NCBI GenBank assembly: GCA_022821495.1
Contig: JAJEDN010000054.1
Location: forward strand, 1 to 64,000
Direction: 5' to 3'
Source: Candidatus Poribacteria bacterium
Lineage (GTDB): Bacteria; Poribacteria; WGA-4E; WGA-3G
DNA length: 64,000 bases
The stretch's first letter is position 1, and each line of letters opens with the position of its first letter. The notes beneath the pieces are model-generated. The model saw only the letters and a list, made by a program, of their open reading frames with translations. It made no database searches and had not been told where the DNA came from. Positions 43,157-51,738 of this stretch are shown one piece after another. The translations under genes and the position numbers were made by a program.

Positions 43157-44821
43157 ATGCTTGAGACTTCTAACAGCAAATTTTCGGCTGGCAAGCTACG
43201 CCAAAAAGTCGTGGAAATGCTCGGTGCCTCTCCAACCCAATACAGGTATCTCCTACAAACAGAAAAATTGATACAGAAGCGGGCACTTGAGGGGAAACGC
43301 TTTGTTAACCTGTCTCTGGGTTTGAACTGCCTATTCTGTTTTGCTATAAGTATACCAATTGCGATTATGGTGATCCTCCGAGTAGATGCGTTCACTTACG
43401 CGCTTATCGGCATAACCATGTCTATGGTAGTCGTAGGACTCTGGACGATTCCACACTTTGATGTTCTTCTCAGTCCCACACATTATCCAGTTGTCGCACA
43501 CATCCCGATTTCATCACGAACCTATTTTCTCGTGAAACTGACACCGGTCCTCACTTATACTGTTCTGTTGTTGATGAGTTCAAATCTATTACCTGCTATC
43601 GGCGGCATTTGGCTCCGTGGAGAGGGCTCTCCCAGTCTCAGATTCCTTTTTCCTGTGATTTACCTACTTGTTGTCTTCATGGCAGGCTTTTTCACCATCG
43701 GTGTCATGACGATATTCGCAGGATATTTGGCGAAATTCTACACCAAAAAAGGACTCCGAAACATAGCACAATATGCGCAGTTTATATTCCCTGCACTTTT
43801 CCCGACGATGTGGATTCTTTTCTCTCAATTATCACCTCGCATGTTCCCAGAAGATTTCACAGCAGATAAAATGACCTCGGTTCTGAAATGGTTCTACGCG
43901 CTCCCGAATGGCTGGTTTGCTGGAACAGTTTCGCTTGCACTTGGACAAATAGAACTGCAGTTTCTAATTTTAGCGGGACTGGCTGCTACTTCAACGCTCT
44001 TTTTGGTGTTCGTGCCACTTCGGAATATCGCGAGAGGTTATTCAGAATACCTCTCCTATCTGTTGGGATCTGAGAGTCGACGAAAGTCCGAGGTGCGAGT
44101 GAAAACGCCGCTATTTGCGAGAATGTTCCGAAACCATGCTATCCGTGCGGGACTTTGCCTCAGCACCGCATATCTATGTCGGGATAAGAGAATACTGCAA
44201 CAGTTTTTTATTTTCCTTGGGAGTATGCTTGTAATCATCGTTATATCGACGCAGGATAATCTGTTTTTTCTAAAATGGAAATGGATTCAAGCCTCCTACG
44301 CCATCGGACTCAGTCCAGGTTTTTCTATTCTGTTCTGCTTTGTAAGTATGGGATCTGTCGATAGCTTCATCGTACCGGTCAGATATTCAGAGCATTGGAA
44401 AGCGGCGTGGATGTTAAGGCTTGCCCCCTTCACAGCATCAAACGATCTGTGGCGAGGCGTACAAGCGACCGCTCTCTTTTACCTTGTCGCTCCGTGTACA
44501 CTCTTGATGCTTTGCATTGCGACCGTTATTTGGGGCGTTTTAGGCATATTTTATGTCTTACCGGGATTCATCATTTTACTCAATTACATCATCTTATATC
44601 CGAAATCATCATCGGGTTTGCCACTCGCCGAAGAATTCGTCCAAAAACGGACAGCTGCAGCGATTTGGCTTCCTTTCATCTGGACCCTGCTTGCTATTGG
44701 CGTTTTCGTAGGCATCCAGTTTTTAACCTATCTGATTAATGTGAGGCTCTATTTCGCCACATATTGCGTCATGGTTATAGCGGGGATTATCAGTTTTGTC
44801 TATTTTTGGATGAAAAGATGA
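43157..44821 (+). CDS. multi-pass membrane subunit, paralogue 3 of 3
   Basis: The 554-residue third paralogue begins directly after the TAG of paralogue 2, with GAGGAAA upstream. It has about 10 extra N-terminal residues (LETSNSKFSAG) before the shared VEMLGASPTQYRYLL. The common blocks LPGFIILLNYIIL and LPLAEEFVQK are kept. No terminator is evident at the end of the operon. Three distinct membrane subunits for one ATPase is unusual, since ABC-2 transporters usually have one or two. Confidence 0.8.
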   Translation: MLETSNSKFSAGKLRQKVVEMLGASPTQYRYLLQTEKLIQKRALEGKRFVNLSLGLNCLFCFAISIPIAIMVILRVDAFTYALIGITMSMVVVGLWTIPHFDVLLSPTHYPVVAHIPISSRTYFLVKLTPVLTYTVLLLMSSNLLPAIGGIWLRGEGSPSLRFLFPVIYLLVVFMAGFFTIGVMTIFAGYLAKFYTKKGLRNIAQYAQFIFPALFPTMWILFSQLSPRMFPEDFTADKMTSVLKWFYALPNGWFAGTVSLALGQIELQFLILAGLAATSTLFLVFVPLRNIARGYSEYLSYLLGSESRRKSEVRVKTPLFARMFRNHAIRAGLCLSTAYLCRDKRILQQFFIFLGSMLVIIVISTQDNLFFLKWKWIQASYAIGLSPGFSILFCFVSMGSVDSFIVPVRYSEHWKAAWMLRLAPFTASNDLWRGVQATALFYLVAPCTLLMLCIATVIWGVLGIFYVLPGFIILLNYIILYPKSSSGLPLAEEFVQKRTAAAIWLPFIWTLLAIGVFVGIQFLTYLINVRLYFATYCVMVIAGIISFVYFWMKR

Positions 44822-44849
44822 TGAAACGATAAAAAAACATAAAAACAAC

Positions 44850-44879
44850 TTGACATAACCTAACAAAAATATGTATAAT
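44850..44879 (+). promoter_or_regulatory. sigma70-type promoter for the DUF5131 gene
   Basis: Consensus TTGACA and TATAAT are 18 bases apart and lie 39 bases upstream of ATG 44919, in a very AT-rich gap. Confidence 0.7.
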
Positions 44880-44918
44880 TAAACATAGTAATAATTATCA
44901 TACTTAAAAGGTGAACCA

Positions 44919-45655
44919 ATGGCATCCCAATCCTCAAAAATCGAGTGGACAGAATCTACATGGAATCCAGTCCGCGGTTGTACCCGTGTTTCAGAGGGGT
45001 GTCGATTCTGTTATGCTGAACGGATAGCAGCCCGGTTCTCAGGCAAAGGCATGGCTTACGAAGGCTTAGCTGAGAATACTAAGGCAGGACCGCGATGGAC
45101 ACAACAGGTACGCCTTATCCCAGAGTTGCTTGACCAACCGTTGAAATGGAAAAAATCGCGCCGAATTTTCGTTAACTCCATGAGCGATCTCTTTCACGAA
45201 AAAGTTAAATTGTCTGAGATTCAAAAGGTTTTCTCCGTGATGGAAAAAGCAAACTCACACCAATTCCAGGTGTTGACGAAGCGGGCAGATCGGCTGCTGG
45301 AATACAATTCTAAATTGCCTTGGCCCACTAATATATGGATGGGGGTCAGCGTTGAAGATGAACGTGTGACAGATCGGATTGACGCACTCCGCCAGACTGA
45401 CGCGCATATCAAATTCCTCTCACTTGAACCGTTACTCGGCGCACTTCCAGACCTTAAGACGGAATAGATTGGGTTATCGTAGGTGGCGAGTCCGGTCCCG
45501 GCGCACGCAAAATGGAGAAAAAATGGGTTACTGACATCCGAGACCAATGCGCGGATGCGAAAGTACATTTTTTCTTCAAGCAATGGGGAGGTAAACGCAA
45601 ATCGAAGACAGGACGGGAGTTGGATGGGCAGACTTACGACGAGATGCCGGAATGA
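44919..45655 (+). pseudogene. DUF5131 (phage Gp37/Gp68-like) family gene split by a frameshift
   Basis: The first frame gives 182 residues with the radical-SAM-like triad Cys21/Cys28/Cys31 (GCTRVSEGCRFCYAE) and then stops at 45467 with ALPDLKTE. Shifting by -1 at about 45457-45458 continues as [17 protein letters not shown]..., through FFFKQWGG, to TGA at 45655. Together they make about 245 residues, the usual DUF5131 length. No strong slippery heptamer is seen (CCTTAAG), so a one-base deletion or sequencing error is likelier than programmed shifting. The function of DUF5131 is not established; the cysteines suggest an Fe-S radical enzyme. Confidence 0.8.
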
Positions 45656-45690
45656 ACACTCACCGAATCCGGCATCTGAGGACCTTAACC

Positions 45691-46128
45691 TTAAATTCTC
45701 GGTAAATCGTCAGCGAGCAAGGCTTCAGAAATAGACTTCTTTGTTGACTCTTCTTCAGGAAGTTCGACATGAAAATAGCGGAACCAGTCTTTAAAATCTT
45801 CAACGGGGAAATTCCCTTCATAACTTTCCTTGAACTTATCATGAAAGTCTTCCATATAGAGACGCAAATAACCACTCGTACGTTCAAGTGCTTTCCAATC
45901 AAAGATATTTGAAGGTATCTCTACAACGCCACCCTCAAGCATATTACGCCGCATCTCCAAATAGTAGGAATAGCGAGTTCCGACCATAAAATCAACGATT
46001 CTATCAACGGCTTTTGCAGGAATCTCAACGATACGTCCTTTCAGAAACTTATGTCGAACGCCCATCTCTTTTTCCAAATCTCTATTGAGCATAAAACCGA
46101 TGATAAAATCAAAAATTTTGTCTAACAT
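45691..46128 (-). CDS. hypothetical protein
   Basis: The 145-residue protein is rich in charged residues and begins MLDKIFDFIIGFMLNRD, a mildly hydrophobic helix that is not a signal peptide. It contains two related stretches, KGRIVEIPAKAVDRIVDFM and GGVVEIPSNIFDW, suggesting an internal duplication. I do not recognise a family. It converges on the DUF5131 gene with 35 bases between stops. Confidence 0.6.
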   Translation of the reverse strand: MLDKIFDFIIGFMLNRDLEKEMGVRHKFLKGRIVEIPAKAVDRIVDFMVGTRYSYYLEMRRNMLEGGVVEIPSNIFDWKALERTSGYLRLYMEDFHDKFKESYEGNFPVEDFKDWFRYFHVELPEEESTKKSISEALLADDLPRI

Positions 46129-46273
46129 TTCGTTCGTCCTTTATCCGATAACAAAGTATAAATATAACGCCCAACGTGGGCATAATTTGCGTCAATTTGC
46201 ATGACTACAGAAATTAATTATAACATTAAAGCACAAGCGCGTCAATTGAAAAATTGAGGTAAACGTGTACACC

Positions 46274-46302
46274 AAATTTAGATTGCATTTCAATCTAAAT
46301 TT
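46274..46302 (+). promoter_or_regulatory. perfect 12-bp inverted repeat before the ZIP gene
   Basis: AAATTTAGATTG (46274-46285) and CAATCTAAATTT (46291-46302) flank CATTT. The palindrome ends 15 bases before the ATG. The spacing suits an operator for a dimeric regulator; since the gene encodes a metal transporter, a Fur/DtxR/MntR-type metalloregulator is plausible. No downstream T run makes a terminator unlikely. Confidence 0.55.
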
Positions 46303-46317
46303 TGTTATATTTATAGC

Positions 46318-47064
46318 ATGCTTATATTTTATCTGGTAATTGCGGTGGTGACGGTGCCACTCGGTGCAGGTATTGCTTTTGTATCCCAAGTACAACAAAA
46401 ACATTTTGGAAACATTTTTGGGTTAACCGCTGGCGCAGTCCTTGGGGTCGTTTTGGTAATGATGATACACCTTTATACCGAGGTAGGGTACGTCACAATC
46501 TTCGTGATGTGGGGTGGATTCCTCCTAATCTCGGGCGTAGAACGCCTCACAACACACCAACGCAATGAAACCGAGGAATACACTGATAAGAAAGAGCACG
46601 ATTGGGGCATCAACTTAACAGTGTTCGGTTTGTCGCTTCACTCGCTCGCGGATGGACTTAACTTGGTGATCGCAGCGAGAGATGAAGCACTTGGCACCGC
46701 GCTCGCGTTCGGTATATTGATCCACCGCTTGCCAGTTGGGACGCTTATCACTGCCGCGCTCCTACGTGATCAGAAATTTGTTAAAGCGTTGATGCTGCTA
46801 ACACCACTAATCGTCGGACCTGTGGTAGGTGCAGTATTAGGAGAGCAGCTGCTCCGTGGCGTTTTCGCAGAATTGACAGACTACCTAACAGCATTCGCTG
46901 TAGGTACACTTTTGCACGTCGTGATGGATGGGTTCCGTGGCAAATATACCACTGAAGTGTCTGGCTTGAGTCGCATCGCTAAAGTGCTGTTTGTCATCGG
47001 ATTCGTGCTGACCTTTTGCACTATCTACTTTCTTCAGGGATTTGAAGATAAACATGCCCATTAA
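46318..47064 (+). CDS. ZIP family metal transporter
   Basis: The 248-residue protein has about eight membrane segments. Metal-site residues match the ZIP signatures in TM4 (LHSLADGLNL, His108 and Asp112) and TM5 (HRLPVG, His136). The loop between TM3 and TM4 is rich in acidic and His residues (NETEEYTDKKEHDW), as in ZIP proteins. ZIP proteins carry zinc or other divalent metals toward the cytoplasm. A perfect palindrome lies just upstream of the start. The stop overlaps the following gene by 23 bases, suggesting an operon. Confidence 0.9.
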   Translation: MLIFYLVIAVVTVPLGAGIAFVSQVQQKHFGNIFGLTAGAVLGVVLVMMIHLYTEVGYVTIFVMWGGFLLISGVERLTTHQRNETEEYTDKKEHDWGINLTVFGLSLHSLADGLNLVIAARDEALGTALAFGILIHRLPVGTLITAALLRDQKFVKALMLLTPLIVGPVVGAVLGEQLLRGVFAELTDYLTAFAVGTLLHVVMDGFRGKYTTEVSGLSRIAKVLFVIGFVLTFCTIYFLQGFEDKHAH

Positions 47065-49585
47065 AACACGATGCCTGATGTCTCTAAACACAACACACTG
47101 TAAAAAAGGTGTTTCCACACTTATTGTGATATTTTGCCTCGTGATATGCATTGTCACCGCAAAAAGCAATGAAATTCCGATCGCCGTATCCGGCGAACCG
47201 AGGGCAACACTTCAAATCGGAGCGAATGCTTCAGCACAAGAACAGTTCGCTGCAGAAGAAATCCAAACCTTTATTGAGCAATTCACAGGTGCCAAACTCG
47301 ACATCCGAACCAATAGACAACAGACAGAAACCCAAATAGCAATTGTATTGGGTACGCCGAAATCAAATCCGACGATTGCGGGGCTACAAGCCAACGTAGA
47401 ACTTACACTCGGAGAAGAACTTGGAGACGAAGGCTATCGTATTAAAACAGTAGAGGTCGGCACTGAAATCGTCATCGTTGTAACGGCACACACGGAGAGA
47501 GGCGTTATCTACGGCGCGTACGCCTTCATTGAGAAATGTATTACGGCACTAACCGGGCTAACACCTGTGCACCCAGAAGTGCCAGTTGCCAAAACGCAGG
47601 CCCTGCTTGTGCCGTTCATAAACGAGACATCCGCTCCATTCTACCCTGTGCGTGCTGTGTTAGAGATAGAAGATCCGGATTGGCTCGCACGGCATCGCGT
47701 CAATATGAGCGGCGGTGAAGGCGTTTGGACCGGCACGGGTATCGAAGATGGATTCGGTACCGCTTTCAAATATGTAGATACCCCGGCATTTGACGCACTA
47801 CAAGACGAATCGATAGCACAACGGCGGGAACGTATAGCGACACTACAAGGTCGGTTTAATGCACTCAAACGGCGTGGGATCAATGCCTATCTCTTTATGT
47901 ATGTGACGGGTGAACCGACTGAAGCATTGATTCGGGAGCGTCCTGATGTCTTGGGGCCGACCGTACTTTACGGTGCCTCTCGGAACGAGGTATCTTATCG
48001 ACCCTTCTGCTGGTCTAAACCCGAATTTCATACGCTCGCAACCGAACTGATTCAGGCGATTGTGCGTACCTATCCGACGCTTGCCGGTTTCCATCTCAGG
48101 TCGTGGGGGCATGAGACGCGGGCATGCAATTGCCCGGATTGCGGAGACAGAACAGAACAGGGACAGGCTAAACTCTGGCAGGTCTATTTTACGATTATCA
48201 ACGCTGCGCGGGAGGTACGCCCGGATTTCAAATTCTACATCTCTGGATATGACAGCAGCTGGCTTAAGGACGCTGCAGGCCTCTACGCACGCCAGTTACC
48301 AAAAGGAACTATTTTCTCGCGTAAGTGGGGCGCGGACGGCGAACCTGTCGCAGACGCAGGAGTGCCTATCCCACAAATCAGAGCACTCGGTGAGATCGGA
48401 CATCGCTTCATAGTGCTGTCCCACGAAGTTGAGGAGGTAATGCCGTTTTGGATGCTGGAAAGCGATACGTTCGTGCAAGGTGTCCGACGCCTCGCTAACG
48501 ACCCTGAAGTCATTGGCTTAGGTGGGTTTACCGTCCAAGGGGCAACACAGGGATTGGGATATCTCGACCGGCTCGTGAGTGCACGTCTTAATTGGGATAT
48601 CGAACTCGACTATTTTCAACTACTCCTCAATGAATTAATTGCCCGCTACGGCATTGAAGCAGCACCACACATTTTGAACGCCCTGCGGGTAAATGGTTGG
48701 AACATGACGAGTTACTTTTCAGATTACGCCGGATCTCTTACTGTAGGTGGCACTTATGGGAGCGGTTCTGCTGGGCTGGCCACACGATTCTGGACCCTGA
48801 TCGGACCGCGCGCAGTAGAAGACACACTCGCTATCCCTGAATTGGAGATCGCCAAATTTGCCGCAAACCGATTCACCGCACTTTTGGCACCACAACAGCA
48901 ATCCGCAAACGAGATGCGGACAGCAAGCGAAATCGCAGAACCGTTTGACCTTGAAGCCACCGAAGATTTAAATGACGCCGTTCGCTTAATGGAGTTATGG
49001 GTGCTGTTATTTGAAAGTCGATCCAAATTAGTAGAAGCAATAGCACTCGGTTATGAACCCGGAACGGAAGAGCAAATTCGTGCCAAACTCACAAGTGCAA
49101 TAGAGTTTTCAAAGTCCATACAACCGTACATCAAAAACATTAAGGAATTTATTCCGCTTTTCGGATATTCACATCAGACAATTGAAGCGGAGTTGCTCAG
49201 CACCTTAAATGCAGAAGTCGCTTGGTTAACAGGTTTCGATTATCAGACGCTTCTGAAACACGATACTGATTTTTCGCCAGAGGAGACACCTTTCCGAATT
49301 TGGGATGCGCATAACTACCCGAATCCGGTGAAGCGAGAAACAACATTTACCTATCAGTTATCACTGGATGCCGATGAAGTCTCTATCACAGTTTATACAG
49401 CATCCGGTAGAAAAGTAAAAGTCTTGAAAAAGGCTTCTGGAAACGAAGGCTACAACGAGTGTACATGGGATGCCCGAAATGATGACGGTATGCTGCTTGC
49501 CAACGGAGCCTATTTTTACAGAATACGGGCTGTCGTTGGAGAACAGACCGCGCAACTGCTCGGACGTTTAGCAGTGTTACGATGA
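47042..49585 (+). CDS. secreted glycoside-hydrolase-like protein with FlgD-like C-terminal domain
   Basis: The 847-residue protein has a signal-like segment at about residues 20-42 (STLIVIFCLVICIVTAKS). Residues about 45-180 resemble the N-terminal domain of GH67 alpha-glucuronidase and related GH20-type proteins (EEIQTFIEQFTGAKLDI, GDEGYRIKT, ERGVIYGAYAFIEK). The middle has TIM-barrel-like features (GFHLRSWGHETRACNCPDC). The final about 90 residues (HNYPNPVKRETTFTYQL ... GAYFYRIRAV) are a FlgD-like domain. A carbohydrate-active role outside the cell is likely, but no catalytic pair was confirmed. Starts at ATG 47042, 47054 or 47078 are all possible; it overlaps the ZIP gene. Confidence 0.75.
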   Translation: MKINMPIKTRCLMSLNTTHCKKGVSTLIVIFCLVICIVTAKSNEIPIAVSGEPRATLQIGANASAQEQFAAEEIQTFIEQFTGAKLDIRTNRQQTETQIAIVLGTPKSNPTIAGLQANVELTLGEELGDEGYRIKTVEVGTEIVIVVTAHTERGVIYGAYAFIEKCITALTGLTPVHPEVPVAKTQALLVPFINETSAPFYPVRAVLEIEDPDWLARHRVNMSGGEGVWTGTGIEDGFGTAFKYVDTPAFDALQDESIAQRRERIATLQGRFNALKRRGINAYLFMYVTGEPTEALIRERPDVLGPTVLYGASRNEVSYRPFCWSKPEFHTLATELIQAIVRTYPTLAGFHLRSWGHETRACNCPDCGDRTEQGQAKLWQVYFTIINAAREVRPDFKFYISGYDSSWLKDAAGLYARQLPKGTIFSRKWGADGEPVADAGVPIPQIRALGEIGHRFIVLSHEVEEVMPFWMLESDTFVQGVRRLANDPEVIGLGGFTVQGATQGLGYLDRLVSARLNWDIELDYFQLLLNELIARYGIEAAPHILNALRVNGWNMTSYFSDYAGSLTVGGTYGSGSAGLATRFWTLIGPRAVEDTLAIPELEIAKFAANRFTALLAPQQQSANEMRTASEIAEPFDLEATEDLNDAVRLMELWVLLFESRSKLVEAIALGYEPGTEEQIRAKLTSAIEFSKSIQPYIKNIKEFIPLFGYSHQTIEAELLSTLNAEVAWLTGFDYQTLLKHDTDFSPEETPFRIWDAHNYPNPVKRETTFTYQLSLDADEVSITVYTASGRKVKVLKKASGNEGYNECTWDARNDDGMLLANGAYFYRIRAVVGEQTAQLLGRLAVLR

Positions 49586-49602
49586 AAGAAAAAAGGAGGT
49601 AG

Positions 49603-50709
49603 ATGATGCTTCGTGTGTATATTGTATGCTTGATACTTTTACTTTCAATAATCAGTTGTAAATCGCAAACTTTGCAGGAACATCTTTTAGAGCCACCACC
49701 ACCGCTCACAAATTTCGCACTGAGCCGTAACGGGGCAACCACGGATGCATCGCAATCCGTTCCAAATCATCGCGCTGAGGAAATCATTGATGGCGATACA
49801 ACCTCTGAAACATGGGACGAAGGCAGCGGTTGGGGCAGCAGTTTAGAACATCTTCGCACCTCGGACTTAAACAAGCGTCCGTATGTCGTCGTGACGCTCG
49901 CTAAACCTGTTGATATTCGTAAGATTGTTATGTGGACGATCGACTCTGAGAAATATCCAGCACCACAATTTGGATTGAAGGATTACCGAATCGAATATTG
50001 GCACGGCACCGGTTGGGGGCTTATTCCGTCGGGTGATACGAAAGATAAGCAGTATACTGCGCGAAATAACACAAAAGGTAAGCGGGTCCATGAAGTTCAG
50101 CAACGTCTAATCGCCCAGAAAATAAGGCTTGTACCAGTATCCTCAAACGATACAGTACGGAATTATCAACACATGGCAGGTAAGCGACCTGTGTATGAGG
50201 TGGAAGGCATCGCTCGGGTAATGGAATTAGAAGTTTGGGGGTATGCCGCCCCGGAAGTATATACGTTAAAACAAATTGTGCAGGGAATTCCACCTGAATC
50301 CGTCGGGCACACTGTGCTGACAGAACAGCAAACCGATAAAGGTGAAACTGAACCGACAATCAAGGAGACAATCCAGAACGTTTTGAACCTATATGAACTC
50401 GGATACGATATGGCGGACTTGGCACAAGTTATGTCCTGTTTCTCAGAGGCATATCTATCAAATGGTCGTACATATCAAGACGTGAAAACCAAAGCAGCAC
50501 ACTTTTTTGAAGTTCATCATCAGATTGACATGACGCTTACAGACATCAATATCCATCCGAATATTGTCGATGATACGGCAATCGTAACCGGAGGGTACAC
50601 GTTGCAATACGTCACAAAAGGGGATGAACAGGTTAAACAAACGTCGGGCAAAGTAACGCTGGTCTTCGCTAACGAAGCAGAGACATGGCGGATTATCCGG
50701 GCAGAATAA
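49603..50709 (+). CDS. lipoprotein with discoidin-like and NTF2/SnoaL-like domains
   Basis: The 368-residue protein starts with a lipoprotein signal ending LSIISC (Cys19). Residues about 35-200 look like a discoidin (F5/8 type C) domain (DGDTTSETWDEGSGWGSS, DYRIEYWHGTGW, LEVWGYA), which binds carbohydrates or lipids. Residues about 255-368 resemble an NTF2/SnoaL-like fold (VLNLYELGYDMADL, FSEAYLSNGR, TWRIIRAE). AAAGGAGGT gives a strong ribosome-binding site. It is close to the preceding secreted protein and may share its role. Confidence 0.75.
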   Translation: MMLRVYIVCLILLLSIISCKSQTLQEHLLEPPPPLTNFALSRNGATTDASQSVPNHRAEEIIDGDTTSETWDEGSGWGSSLEHLRTSDLNKRPYVVVTLAKPVDIRKIVMWTIDSEKYPAPQFGLKDYRIEYWHGTGWGLIPSGDTKDKQYTARNNTKGKRVHEVQQRLIAQKIRLVPVSSNDTVRNYQHMAGKRPVYEVEGIARVMELEVWGYAAPEVYTLKQIVQGIPPESVGHTVLTEQQTDKGETEPTIKETIQNVLNLYELGYDMADLAQVMSCFSEAYLSNGRTYQDVKTKAAHFFEVHHQIDMTLTDINIHPNIVDDTAIVTGGYTLQYVTKGDEQVKQTSGKVTLVFANEAETWRIIRAE

Positions 50710-50745
50710 TGGGCGGTTTCAGACAGCGTCTACAAAGGATCTGAA

Positions 50746-51570
50746 ATGGTACAAGAACAGTCTAATCTTTGGGCAAAATCATATATCAATGATGGATACT
50801 TGATGCTTCCAGATCTCATTACATCGGAAGAATGCGACGCACTGAAAGTTGAAATGTTAAAGATCTTTCGTGGCGATTACTCACAAGACGCAATTCCACC
50901 GATGCCAGAGACAGCCAGTGAAATGGAAGTTTTAGACAGAATCATGTGTGTCGGCGAACCACACGTCTATAGTCCACTCGTCCGCCGTTACATCGAACAC
51001 CCCAAAATCTGCGAAGTCCTTCGCGTGATTGTTGGGGCACACATCCCGTTTTGGGATGGCGGTGTAAAATGTATGCAGTCAATGATGTTGAGTAAAGTAC
51101 CGGGACATACCGGGAACCCGTGGCACCAGGACGAACACCCAATCCCGACACGCGATAGATCGCTTGTGGGTGCGTGGATTACATTGGATGATACAACGAT
51201 TGAAAACGGATGCCTCTGGGTACTACCGAATAGCCATCGTTCCGGTGTAATCTATGATCGCGTACCACACGACAAACGCCATGAATTCGATAGTTGCCAC
51301 GAAGCCGTAGGTTTTGATGATACTCAGGAAATCCCGATTGAAATGCCAGCTGGCAGTGTTCTCTTTTTTAACGGTTACCTTTTACACCGCTCGAAAAAGA
51401 ATCGTAGCGATACATACCGACGCATTCTTGTGAGCCACTACTGTTCAACAGCATCATGGTTGGGGTGGAAAGGACAGCGGAATTACCGCGGAGTTATCAC
51501 TGTCGCTGGTGAAGATCCGTATATTGATGAAGGATATGTCACACCAAACACCTGGGCGCGATGGGAGTAG
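50746..51570 (+). CDS. phytanoyl-CoA dioxygenase (PhyH) family protein
   Basis: The 274-residue protein has iron ligands His127 and Asp129 (GNPWHQDEH) and distal His214 (YLLHRSKKNRSD), followed by a likely 2-oxoglutarate-binding Arg in YRRILVSHY. It belongs to a different PhyH subgroup from the pair at 21774 and 38054 and from its downstream neighbour. Substrate unknown. It follows the lipoprotein gene by 36 bases. Confidence 0.9.
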   Translation: MVQEQSNLWAKSYINDGYLMLPDLITSEECDALKVEMLKIFRGDYSQDAIPPMPETASEMEVLDRIMCVGEPHVYSPLVRRYIEHPKICEVLRVIVGAHIPFWDGGVKCMQSMMLSKVPGHTGNPWHQDEHPIPTRDRSLVGAWITLDDTTIENGCLWVLPNSHRSGVIYDRVPHDKRHEFDSCHEAVGFDDTQEIPIEMPAGSVLFFNGYLLHRSKKNRSDTYRRILVSHYCSTASWLGWKGQRNYRGVITVAGEDPYIDEGYVTPNTWARWE

Positions 51571-51580
51571 TGGATCAACT

Positions 51581-51609
51581 CGTAGCGGAAACGCACCTAA
51601 CCGAACCCG
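51581..51609 (+). repeat. partial copy of the recurring leader (copy E)
   Basis: CGTAGCGGAAACGCACCTAA, then CCGAACCC, follows directly after the PhyH stop. It matches the start of copy D at 59829 but lacks the AAGGAA site. Confidence 0.45.
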
Positions 51610-51637
51610 AAAGAAAGATTCTTGCCTTCTTTATTCT

Positions 51638-51677
51638 TTACGGAGTATCTGTAGTCCGTAATGAAATGGAGGACGGA
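51638..51677 (+). promoter_or_regulatory. alternative-hairpin leader before PhyH gene
   Basis: TCCGTAA at 51655-51661 can pair with TTACGGA at 51638-51644, or TCCGT can pair with ACGGA at 51673-51677 (with GTAG/CTAC extending it). The two hairpins exclude each other. The region lies between two PhyH genes. Confidence 0.35.
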
Positions 51678-51707
51678 TCTACGGGAATGTACTGTTTAAC
51701 CTAAAGG

Positions 51708-51738
51708 TACCTAACCGAACCGCAAGGAAATTTAAAAA
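51708..51738 (+). promoter_or_regulatory. recurring leader with ribosome-binding site (copy C)
   Basis: TACCTAACCGAACCGCAAGG, then AAATTTAAAAA, ends at the ATG of the PhyH gene at 51739. AAGGAAA is the ribosome-binding site. Confidence 0.6.

Noticed and set aside
45450-45470. Programmed -1 frameshift in the DUF5131 gene
   Set aside because: The site CCTTAAG is not an X-XXY-YYZ slippery heptamer and no stimulatory hairpin is obvious, so a mutation or error is preferred.
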